Shown one piece after another: positions 25,818 through 34,100 of a DNA stretch of 64,000 nt; the first letter of the stretch is position 1, and every line of letters starts with the position of its first letter. The stretch is from an uncultured Eubacterium sp. (GTDB lineage: Bacteria > Bacillota > Clostridia > Lachnospirales > Lachnospiraceae). Location: contig CAKREC010000002.1 in assembly GCA_934316925.1 (NCBI GenBank), positions 23,680-87,679 on the forward strand, given 5' to 3'. The position numbers and the translations under genes are program-made. The notes beneath the pieces are model-generated. The model was not told the DNA's origin, did no database searches, and saw only the letters and a program-made list of their open reading frames with translations.

Positions 25818-28800
25818 ATGAAGGTAATAAAAGATAAGGAAATCATAAAAAAACTTACAGGATACACCAGAGCACACCGGGGAGCGACGAGAATATTGAG
25901 TATCGTTCTATGCGTTGCCGTGATCGGTGCTTTTGTTGTGTGGCCATCGTTGGCCGATGAGATGGAACCGCTTGGTGATGAGGTCGAGGTGGCGGTGAAC
26001 ACCCCGGAACCGACTGGAACACCAGAGGCAGAAGCGACGGAAGAACCGGCAGCATCACAAGAGCCGGCGGCAGACCAGGAGGAAGAGGTTCAGCCGGAAG
26101 CTACAAAAGAGCCGGAGGCATCCCCACAGGCTTCAGAGGAGCCATCCACAGACGGACAATCGGATGAAAAGGATGCTGAGAGCCAGCCGGAAGAAACTGC
26201 TTCCGCTGCCCCACAGAAGACAGAAACAGCTGCACAGAGTAAGGCAGCAAAATCTTCTACAGACAGTGAAGACGATACGGCAAGACAGGTTGAAGTTCCG
26301 GTGATCACCAAGCAGCCAACAGAAGGTGTGGTTACACCGGTTGAATTATCCTATTTGAATTCAGAATTGACGTTGTCTATGGAAGCAAAAGAAGCCAATT
26401 CCAAAAAGGATATTGTATTTTATCAGTGGTATCAGGCATCGGATTCTTCTGGGGCAGACGCAACAGCCCTTGGCGGTGAAGATGGCGATACGCTGCATAT
26501 TGAGAGTGATCAGGATGCGGGAACTTACTATTATTTTTGCCGTGTTTACAGCGTGGATCGTGACGACTATGACAACCACTCGGATTCCGTGGATTCGGAC
26601 GTTGTCAAAGTGCAGATCAGCCCGGCAACTCCGGAACTTTCCGATTTTGATCTGTCGGAAGTAAAGACAAGCTATTACTACACCGGAAAGAGCATTACGA
26701 TCCCAGTGACCAGTGATGCGAAAGGCATGGGAGAAGCGAAGATGTACTTCACAGATGCCAACGGCAGAAATGCAGCCTTTATCAAGCCGGGAACATACCA
26801 TATGTCGATCCATGTGGCAGCAGGAAAGAACTATACCGAGGCGGATATTCCGTTGTCCCAGACGGTACAGATCGAGCGGATTAATCCGGTTGCCGGTACG
26901 TCTAAAAAGGGATATACAGTTACCGGAACGAAAGGAAGCAATTCATGGTATTCCAGCGAAGTTTCCATCCGGTCCGATATTGCCGGATATCAGATCGGCA
27001 CATCGGAGACAGGAGAATTCCAGGATAAGATTGTGATCAGTGAGAACGGAGAGAATGTTGGCCCGTCAGAAATTTACTTAAAATATGTAAATGCAGCAAG
27101 TCCGAAAGATGGCGCTGTTTCTGAACCGATTTCCGTGACTGATGTGATCAATGTAGACACGACGAAACCAACGGGAACGATCACACTGGATACCAATGGA
27201 AATATATTCAGCAATTTACTGGAGAGCATTACCTTTGGAATTTATTCCAGCGGAGTCAGTGGCAGTATCACAGCAAAGGATTCCGAAAGTGGTATTGAAA
27301 GTATTTCCTATTATGTATACAAATCAACAGACAAAAAGGGTTTATCCCAGTCCCAGTTTAACCGTGTCAGCTGGACGAAAGGAGACACGTTCACGATCAA
27401 GGACAGTGGAAATAATTATATTGTATATGCAAAACTTGTAGATAAAGCGGGCAATACGCAGTACATTTCTTCAGATGGTATTGTGCTGGATGGAACAGAG
27501 CCGGTCATCACATCGACAGAAGATAAGGAACTGCAGGATCAGTATATTGCGGATCGAAAGACATTTGAAGTCAGTGATACAAATCTCAAACGGGTGATCG
27601 TGTACGTGGGCGACGATACGAGTACTAATGTCGAGAAAGATTATTCCGGAGACATTGAGAATGGAAAAGTTTCCATCACGCTGAATGCACCGGGGGAGGC
27701 AGATTCTCTCGATGAAAATGTGTATACGATCGTAGCGGAAGATGCAGCCGGCAATAAGACATCACAGACGATCACGATGATCCGGCCGATCGCGTATGTC
27801 TCTTTTGCACCGTTTACCTTTGAGGATGTTACATATGGATATGAGGAAGCACAAAAAGAAGTTTCTTACACACTGAACCCGGCAAATAATGTTGAGGTGA
27901 CCATTACTAAATTGGTGATCGAAGAGGGCAGCGAGTATTTTCAGCTGACCAAAGATGGTATGGGTGTCAGCTTGAAAACGGGATTGCATGCTTCAGAACA
28001 GCCATATACGGCATCTGTGAGAGCTTATTATCAGTGTGGTACGTACAAATATGGAACGACCGCTGTGACCTGCTCGGCAAAGGTAAATAAAAAGACGGCT
28101 ACGATCACTTATACAGGAAGTACGGCAAAATATAATACGATACCGGTATTTAAAGATTGTTTTCAGTTTGACGGATTGGTCAATGGCGACACAGAGGAGA
28201 GTCTGATCCAGAAAGATTCTGCGTATGTGGCACCTCAGATTTCTTATGTTACCGAAAGTGGAACGCCAAAGAGGGCGGATAAAACAGGAAAAGAAACGTT
28301 GATCCCACAGGGGGCAGCAGCATCGGACTATGAATTCCAGTATGTAAGTGGAGAACTTACGGTAGAGCGTTATGCATATCCGGACCGCTACAAACTGGTT
28401 GGCACAAAGGGAGCAAATGACTGGTATACGTCGGATGTCTCTCTTGAGTCTGCGGATCCTGCTAAATATGAAATCGGAACGATGGAAGATCCGGAAGATC
28501 CGGACACATTCCAGAAGCAGGACGCAATCGCTTATGTGAATGGGAACAACAATGAAACGGCTGGCGGATTGATCCCGTGTTATATGAGAGATATTCAGAC
28601 CGGAGAGATTTCACAGCTTATGACCGCTGGGGTAAAAGTGGATAAAACCAAGCCGACCGTTGGTGTCGACGAGGGAATTCAGGTTTCAGACAATCATTTT
28701 TACCAATTTATGAATGTTATTACATTCCGCCATTTCTTTAAAGATACAAAGGAAGTTTCAATCACAGCGAGTGATGATATGAGTGGCGTTGAATCGATCC

Positions 28801-31076
28801 AATATTATATTTCGGAAACGGGAACACTTTCCGAGGACGAGATCTGTGGTGAGGGCATTTCCTGGCAGGAATATACCGGTAAATTCAATCTTACTCCGGA
28901 TGAGTATCGCAAAGTGGTCGTATATGCCAAGATTACCAATGGGGCAGGCCTTTCGACCTATGTTTCTTCCCAGGGACTTGTTTTTGACCAGGAAGCACCG
29001 GAGATCAAAGCCGACAACTATGTTACGAGCTGGGAAGAAAAGGATACGCCGGTGTATGCTTCGGATGGAGAAAAGATTGCGGTTGCAGCCAATGACACAT
29101 ACCTTAAGAGTATGACGGTATATGAGGGTACGGATACAACGGTAAGTGGCACGGCGGTCACTGTGGAAGAAGCAGAGGATGAACGTGTTGCTACCTGGTA
29201 CGCTTCGGTTGATGGATACCGGGCCGGTGAGGAACGTAGCTTTACGGTCAAAGCAGATGATGAAGCAGGCAATGAAACCATTCAGACGATCAAGATCGCA
29301 AAGACAAAATATCATATTGTTCCGGACAAACTGACATTGGATCCAGTGACGTATGGATATGAGGAATGTCCACAACAAGAAGTTACATGGAACAATGCAG
29401 ACGATGCCAATGCGGATGCAACGGTTACCGATGTTGCCGTGGAGGATGCGGATCATTTTGAGGTTGTAAAAAAAGAGGGAACTTACTGGATCAGCCTGAA
29501 AGAAACAGGATTTTCTGCCGGCAGTTATACGACCAAAGTAACGATCACTTACAATGACGGACAGACCGCAACGACGGAATGCAAAGCAGCTGTGGAAAAA
29601 GCAACATTAGATGTGACATATAAAGGTCAGACGACATATTATAATGAACAGATTTCTGTTATGGATGCCATCGCGATCGAAGGATTTGTAAATCAGGATA
29701 CAGAAGCAATATTTGATTCTGAAAAAAATCTTCTTCCAGAGATTGCATTTTCCGGAACAGCCAAAGAGACCGTTACACTTACGCCGGCTGGCGGAAAGGC
29801 AGAAAATTATCAGTTTGCATATCACAGTGGAATTCTCATTGTGAACCGTCGCGAGGCAAAATCGGGTGAAGACGGACAGTATACGATTGAAGGAACACGC
29901 TCAGATACCAACTGGTATACCAGCGAGATCAAGATCCAGCCAAAAGAGGGATTCCTCTTACTGGCAAAAGAAAATGACGACGATGAAAATGCGATGGAAC
30001 GTATTGTCATCACAGCAGATACGGCAGAGGGAGAGAGCGATTTCTTCTTGAAAAACATAAAAACAGGAGAAATTTATCAGCAGACTAAATTCCAGTACAA
30101 GAAGGATGTATTGGCACCGGAGATCCTGCAGGTAGAAGATGGCGTTACGTATGAGGTAAATACGAAAGAAGCGATCGTAAAAGATACCAACCTTGCAACG
30201 GTTACAGTCAATGGTGTTCAGCAGCAGGTTGAGAATGGTCTGTGCAGACTGACTCTTACGGCAGACGAAAAGAATACGATTTATGTGATTGTAGCAACCG
30301 ACAAGGCAGGACTCACAGTGACAAAGACGGTGATACTCAAACAGCCGGCGGCGATCACTACAGATAATACCAATACCAATGGCAGCAGTAACGGTTCAAG
30401 TTCTACAAAGAGTACATCGTCCGGTACGATCAAAAAATCGACGAAGGTACAGCCGGGAAGTCCGCAGACGTCAATTTCAACGAAAACGGCGGATATGTAC
30501 AAAGCAGTACTTACCGACGAGGAGCAAAAAGCGGTTGCCAGCGGCAGTGACGCAAAGATCCAGCTCCGTGTGAAAAACATTGACTCCACAGTATCGCAGA
30601 AAGATAAGGAGCTGATCATAGCTAATCTTGGCAATTACACGATCGGAGAGTACCTGGATATTACCTTGTGGAAAACAGTAGGAAGCAGTGATGAGATCAA
30701 GGTGACAAAGACACGGAATTCGATTTCGGTTACGATCACGATTCCAGATTCACTGAAAAATAAGAATGATTCGGTGATCCGGAAGTATGTTGTCTTCCGT
30801 GTCCATGACGGAGCAGTTTCTATACAGGAAGATCAGGATTCTGTGGAAAATACCGTTACGATCAATACAGACCGGTTCTCGACCTATGTGCTGGCTTATC
30901 AGGATGTAGCAAAGGATACGGCAGGTAAGAGTAAAGCGGGTGCATCAAAATCTTCTATGCCGGCTACCGGTGACCGTGCGCCACTGATCCCGGTTGTGAT
31001 TGTTTTTGTTGTTGCATTTGCCGGTGTCATTTCTGTTATATGTTTACGAAGAAAAAAGTCGGGAGCAAATAAGTAA
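25818..31076 (+). CDS. 1752-residue sortase-anchored, multi-domain Ig-like surface protein
   Basis: N-terminal signal/membrane segment (residues about 27-48), a Glu/Pro/Ala/Thr-rich stalk (about 50-160), then a long series of Ig-like and MBG-like domains. A composite unit recurs three times, opening with GTKGSNSWYSSEVS (about residue 370), GTKGANDWYTSDVS (about 861) and GTRSDTNWYTSEIK (about 1358), roughly 490 residues apart. Later parts of each unit also match, including VDTTKPT/VDKTKPT, DVTYGYEE/PVTYGYEE and the MBG-like segments ITYTGSTAKYNT/VTYKGQTTYYNE. A Ser/Thr linker and juxtamembrane domain precede the C-terminal sorting signal MPATGD (1714-1719), a hydrophobic helix and RRKK. It should be wall-linked. 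GGAGGG precedes the ATG. The ligand is unknown; adhesion or a wall-scaffold role are both possible. Confidence 0.93.
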   Translation: MKVIKDKEIIKKLTGYTRAHRGATRILSIVLCVAVIGAFVVWPSLADEMEPLGDEVEVAVNTPEPTGTPEAEATEEPAASQEPAADQEEEVQPEATKEPEASPQASEEPSTDGQSDEKDAESQPEETASAAPQKTETAAQSKAAKSSTDSEDDTARQVEVPVITKQPTEGVVTPVELSYLNSELTLSMEAKEANSKKDIVFYQWYQASDSSGADATALGGEDGDTLHIESDQDAGTYYYFCRVYSVDRDDYDNHSDSVDSDVVKVQISPATPELSDFDLSEVKTSYYYTGKSITIPVTSDAKGMGEAKMYFTDANGRNAAFIKPGTYHMSIHVAAGKNYTEADIPLSQTVQIERINPVAGTSKKGYTVTGTKGSNSWYSSEVSIRSDIAGYQIGTSETGEFQDKIVISENGENVGPSEIYLKYVNAASPKDGAVSEPISVTDVINVDTTKPTGTITLDTNGNIFSNLLESITFGIYSSGVSGSITAKDSESGIESISYYVYKSTDKKGLSQSQFNRVSWTKGDTFTIKDSGNNYIVYAKLVDKAGNTQYISSDGIVLDGTEPVITSTEDKELQDQYIADRKTFEVSDTNLKRVIVYVGDDTSTNVEKDYSGDIENGKVSITLNAPGEADSLDENVYTIVAEDAAGNKTSQTITMIRPIAYVSFAPFTFEDVTYGYEEAQKEVSYTLNPANNVEVTITKLVIEEGSEYFQLTKDGMGVSLKTGLHASEQPYTASVRAYYQCGTYKYGTTAVTCSAKVNKKTATITYTGSTAKYNTIPVFKDCFQFDGLVNGDTEESLIQKDSAYVAPQISYVTESGTPKRADKTGKETLIPQGAAASDYEFQYVSGELTVERYAYPDRYKLVGTKGANDWYTSDVSLESADPAKYEIGTMEDPEDPDTFQKQDAIAYVNGNNNETAGGLIPCYMRDIQTGEISQLMTAGVKVDKTKPTVGVDEGIQVSDNHFYQFMNVITFRHFFKDTKEVSITASDDMSGVESIQYYISETGTLSEDEICGEGISWQEYTGKFNLTPDEYRKVVVYAKITNGAGLSTYVSSQGLVFDQEAPEIKADNYVTSWEEKDTPVYASDGEKIAVAANDTYLKSMTVYEGTDTTVSGTAVTVEEAEDERVATWYASVDGYRAGEERSFTVKADDEAGNETIQTIKIAKTKYHIVPDKLTLDPVTYGYEECPQQEVTWNNADDANADATVTDVAVEDADHFEVVKKEGTYWISLKETGFSAGSYTTKVTITYNDGQTATTECKAAVEKATLDVTYKGQTTYYNEQISVMDAIAIEGFVNQDTEAIFDSEKNLLPEIAFSGTAKETVTLTPAGGKAENYQFAYHSGILIVNRREAKSGEDGQYTIEGTRSDTNWYTSEIKIQPKEGFLLLAKENDDDENAMERIVITADTAEGESDFFLKNIKTGEIYQQTKFQYKKDVLAPEILQVEDGVTYEVNTKEAIVKDTNLATVTVNGVQQQVENGLCRLTLTADEKNTIYVIVATDKAGLTVTKTVILKQPAAITTDNTNTNGSSNGSSSTKSTSSGTIKKSTKVQPGSPQTSISTKTADMYKAVLTDEEQKAVASGSDAKIQLRVKNIDSTVSQKDKELIIANLGNYTIGEYLDITLWKTVGSSDEIKVTKTRNSISVTITIPDSLKNKNDSVIRKYVVFRVHDGAVSIQEDQDSVENTVTINTDRFSTYVLAYQDVAKDTAGKSKAGASKSSMPATGDRAPLIPVVIVFVVAFAGVISVICLRRKKSGANK

Positions 31077-31094
31077 AAATAGTAGGAGGGCGAA

Positions 31095-31778
31095 ATGAAA
31101 CAGGTTCGAACAAGTTTGGAAGACCGCGTTCTTCCAAGTTATACAAAGGGCGAAGAAATCTTTAACATGGTTTCTCATATTGTGGGAGGAGCAGTTGCGA
31201 TCGCAGCGCTTACGTTATGTGTTATATTTTCTGCTATTTATAAGGATGCGTGGGCTGTGGTAAGTTCCGCTGTTTATGGCGGCACGCTGCTGGCGTTGTA
31301 TGTGATGTCCAGTGTGTATCACGGATTGAGAACGAACACATCCAAAAAAGTTTTTCAGATCATCGACCATTGTACGATATATTTTGTGATCGCAGGAACT
31401 TATACACCGGTCACATTGGTAGCACTGCGGCCGACCTATACGGTGCAGGCATTTGTCATCTTTGGTGTTGTCTGGGCATGCTGTTTTATGGCAGCGACGT
31501 TGACGGCGATTGACTTAAAGAAATATCAGGTGCTGTCTATGGTATGTTATATTGCCATGGGTTGGTGCATTATCTTTTTTATTGTACCGACGGTACGCTG
31601 TCTGGGACTCGGCGGCACGGTCTTTTTATTGACAGGTGGTCTGTGTTACACGATTGGAGCTGTTTTATACGGAATTGGAAAAAAGAAAAAGTACATGCAT
31701 TCTATTTTCCATCTGTTTGTATTAGCAGGTAGTATTTTGCACTTCTTTATGGTGCTGTTTTATATTATTATGAAGTAG
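31095..31778 (+). CDS. Hemolysin III / PAQR-family membrane protein (TrhA-like)
   Basis: 227 residues, seven transmembrane helices. PAQR-type conserved features: SHIVGGAVAIAAL near residue 27, the SSVYHG segment with its Ser and His near residue 74, FQIIDHCTIYFVIAGTYTP with the conserved Asp near residue 92, and SIFHLFVLAGSILHF near residue 201 carrying the His pair of the putative zinc site. Bacterial members are annotated hemolysin III and are linked to membrane-energy or lipid homeostasis. AGGAGGG precedes the ATG by 6 bases. It lies 18 bases after the surface-protein gene. Confidence 0.93.
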   Translation: MKQVRTSLEDRVLPSYTKGEEIFNMVSHIVGGAVAIAALTLCVIFSAIYKDAWAVVSSAVYGGTLLALYVMSSVYHGLRTNTSKKVFQIIDHCTIYFVIAGTYTPVTLVALRPTYTVQAFVIFGVVWACCFMAATLTAIDLKKYQVLSMVCYIAMGWCIIFFIVPTVRCLGLGGTVFLLTGGLCYTIGAVLYGIGKKKKYMHSIFHLFVLAGSILHFFMVLFYIIMK

Positions 31779-31794
31779 AAAGGAAATTAAGATT

Positions 31795-32949
31795 ATGGTA
31801 GTTGAACCAAAGGTAAAAGGATTTATTTGTACCACAGCACATCCCACCGGATGTGAGGAGAGTGTAGCAAGACAGATTGCCTATGTAAAGGAACAGGGAA
31901 AGGTAGAGGGACCAAAACATATTCTAGTCATTGGCTCATCCACCGGTTATGGACTGGCAAGCCGTATTGCTGTGACGTATGGTTATGGAGCAGATACGAT
32001 CGGTGTTGCTTTTGAGAAAGAAGCAAAAGGAAAAAGAACGGCATCTGCCGGATGGTACAACAACAAAGCCTTTGAAAAATTTGCAAAAGAGGATGGCTAT
32101 TATGCAAAATCTTTTAATGGAGACGGATTCTCAAAGGAGATGAAAGAACAGGTTATTCAGGCGATTCAAGAAGACTTTGGACAGGTGGATATGGTGATCT
32201 ACAGCATGGCAGCACCGAGAAGAACATTGTCAGATGGTACGACGGTATCCAGCGTGTTAAAGACGGTTGGAAAAGAATTTACGAATAAAACAATTGATCT
32301 TCGCAATAATGAGATTACCGAGGTTACGGTTCCGGTAGCAACGGAGGAAGAGATCAAGAATACGGTATCCGTTATGGGTGGAGAAGACTGGGCAGACTGG
32401 ATCCAGGCACTTTCGGATGCAGGCGTTTTAGCAGATCATGCTACAACATTTGCGTATTCCTATATAGGACCGGAAGTGACACACGCGATTTATAAAGATG
32501 GTAGTATCGGACAGGCAAAAAAACACTTGTATGAAACCTCTGTCGCATTGACAGAAAAATATAAAGAAAAAGATTTAAAGGCATATATTTCGGTTAATAA
32601 AGCGCTTGTAACACAGAGCAGCGCAGCAATTCCAATCGTACCTTTGTATATTTCTCTCGTTTACAAAGTAATGAAAGACCAGGGAATCCATGAAGGATGT
32701 ATTGAGCAGATGTATCGTCTTTTTGCGGACAAACTTCCAAAAGGAGAAGTTGATGAAAAAGGTCAGTTCCGTTTGGATGACTGGGAACTGAGAGATTCTG
32801 TTCAGGACAAGATCAAAGAAATGTGGGATCAGGTTACAACGGAAAACATTGAAACATTAGGTGACATCGAGGGATATTGGGAAGATTTCTATCACATGTT
32901 TGGATTCCACTATGACAATGTGGATTACACACAGGACGTAGAAGTTTAA
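31795..32949 (+). CDS. fabV: FabV/TER-type trans-2-enoyl-CoA (ACP) reductase
   Basis: 384 residues, close to the family's usual 390-400. NADH-dependent reductase of the short-chain-dehydrogenase superfamily with the long FabV insertion. Signatures: RGFI-like KGFICTTAHPTGCE at the N-terminus, nucleotide-binding GSSTGYGLASRI near residue 44, and catalytic YIGPEVTHAIYKDGSIGQAKK near residue 223, the Tyr-X8-Lys arrangement of this family. It can act as enoyl-ACP reductase for fatty-acid synthesis or as crotonyl-CoA reductase in butyrate formation. No fab or butyrate genes adjoin it, so the role is open. GAAAGGAAA precedes the ATG. Confidence 0.93.
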   Translation: MVVEPKVKGFICTTAHPTGCEESVARQIAYVKEQGKVEGPKHILVIGSSTGYGLASRIAVTYGYGADTIGVAFEKEAKGKRTASAGWYNNKAFEKFAKEDGYYAKSFNGDGFSKEMKEQVIQAIQEDFGQVDMVIYSMAAPRRTLSDGTTVSSVLKTVGKEFTNKTIDLRNNEITEVTVPVATEEEIKNTVSVMGGEDWADWIQALSDAGVLADHATTFAYSYIGPEVTHAIYKDGSIGQAKKHLYETSVALTEKYKEKDLKAYISVNKALVTQSSAAIPIVPLYISLVYKVMKDQGIHEGCIEQMYRLFADKLPKGEVDEKGQFRLDDWELRDSVQDKIKEMWDQVTTENIETLGDIEGYWEDFYHMFGFHYDNVDYTQDVEV

Positions 32950-32963
32950 TTGGGGAGGTATTT

Positions 32964-34100
32964 ATGCGTATATTGCATACAGCAGATTTACATATTGGCA
33001 AACGACTTCATGAAATGAATCTGGCAGAAGATCAAAAATTTGTCTTGGACGAGATTGTGTCGATTGCGGAAAGTAAAAAATGTGATGCTGTTTGTATTGC
33101 CGGTGATATATATGATAAAACAACCCCTTCAGCAGAGGCAATGGGCATTTTTGATGTCTTTGTCTCTGCTCTTGTTTTGAGGGGGATTTCGATCTATGCG
33201 ATCGGTGGCAATCATGACTCCGGAGAACGTGTCAATTATTTTTCCGGATTGCTGCAGCAGCAAAATGTCGTGCTGGAGGGAAGCTACGCTGGCACATTGT
33301 GCAAAAAAACAATAACCGATGAGTTTGGTGAAATCGATATTTATCTGCTGCCGTATATCAAACCGGTGCTGATCCGAAAATATTTTCCGGATGAAAAGAT
33401 AGAAACGTATGAACAGGCGATGACATTTGTTTTGCGGGAAGCAAAAGAAGAAATACAAAAAGACCCGAACCGACGCAGAATTCTTTTAAGTCATCAGTTT
33501 GTTATGGGATGCGGCAGTTGTGAATCAGAAGAAATTGCGATCGGAGGACTTGATCAGATTTCGGGACAGGTTTACGAAGGATTTGATTATGTGGCACTGG
33601 GACATCTGCATGGCCCACAAAAGGCGTACGGGGATATGGTGCGCTATAGTGGAACGCCGTTGAAGTATTCATTGTCTGAGTGCAGCCATAAAAAGTCGGT
33701 TACGATTGTTACATTGGAAGAAAAAGGAAATGTTTCTCTGGAACTTGTGCCTTTAAAATGGTTAAGAGATGTAAGAAGCATCCGGGGGACCTATGAGGAA
33801 CTGATTGCTATGCCGGTATGCCGGGATTATGTGGAACTGGTCGTGACGGATGAGGAAGTTGTTCCGAATGCGAGAGTCAGCCTGATGTCCGTTTTTCCTA
33901 ATATGATCCGGTTTCGTGTAGATAATCAAAAAGTACAGACAGCAACAACATGGGAACAGGACGACACGGATCTGGATGAAAAATCGAAGTTGGAACTGAT
34001 GGAAGAATTTTACAAGATGCAAAATCATGGCGTTGCAATGAGTGATGGAATACGGGAGATACTGCTGGAAGTTTGTGAGAGTCTGGGAGGGATAGAGTGA
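32964..34100 (+). CDS. sbcD: SbcD, nuclease subunit of SbcCD
   Basis: 378 residues. Mre11-type metallophosphoesterase that, with SbcC, cuts hairpins and processes DNA ends. Phosphoesterase motifs in order: HTADLHIGK (residue 5), AGDIYDKT (about 46), GGNHDSGERV (about 81), LSHQF (about 177) and ALGHLHGPQ (about 211). GGGGAGG lies 6 bases before the ATG. Its stop overlaps the GTG start of sbcC in GTGA, the usual translational coupling that fixes the subunit ratio. Confidence 0.96.
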   Translation: MRILHTADLHIGKRLHEMNLAEDQKFVLDEIVSIAESKKCDAVCIAGDIYDKTTPSAEAMGIFDVFVSALVLRGISIYAIGGNHDSGERVNYFSGLLQQQNVVLEGSYAGTLCKKTITDEFGEIDIYLLPYIKPVLIRKYFPDEKIETYEQAMTFVLREAKEEIQKDPNRRRILLSHQFVMGCGSCESEEIAIGGLDQISGQVYEGFDYVALGHLHGPQKAYGDMVRYSGTPLKYSLSECSHKKSVTIVTLEEKGNVSLELVPLKWLRDVRSIRGTYEELIAMPVCRDYVELVVTDEEVVPNARVSLMSVFPNMIRFRVDNQKVQTATTWEQDDTDLDEKSKLELMEEFYKMQNHGVAMSDGIREILLEVCESLGGIE

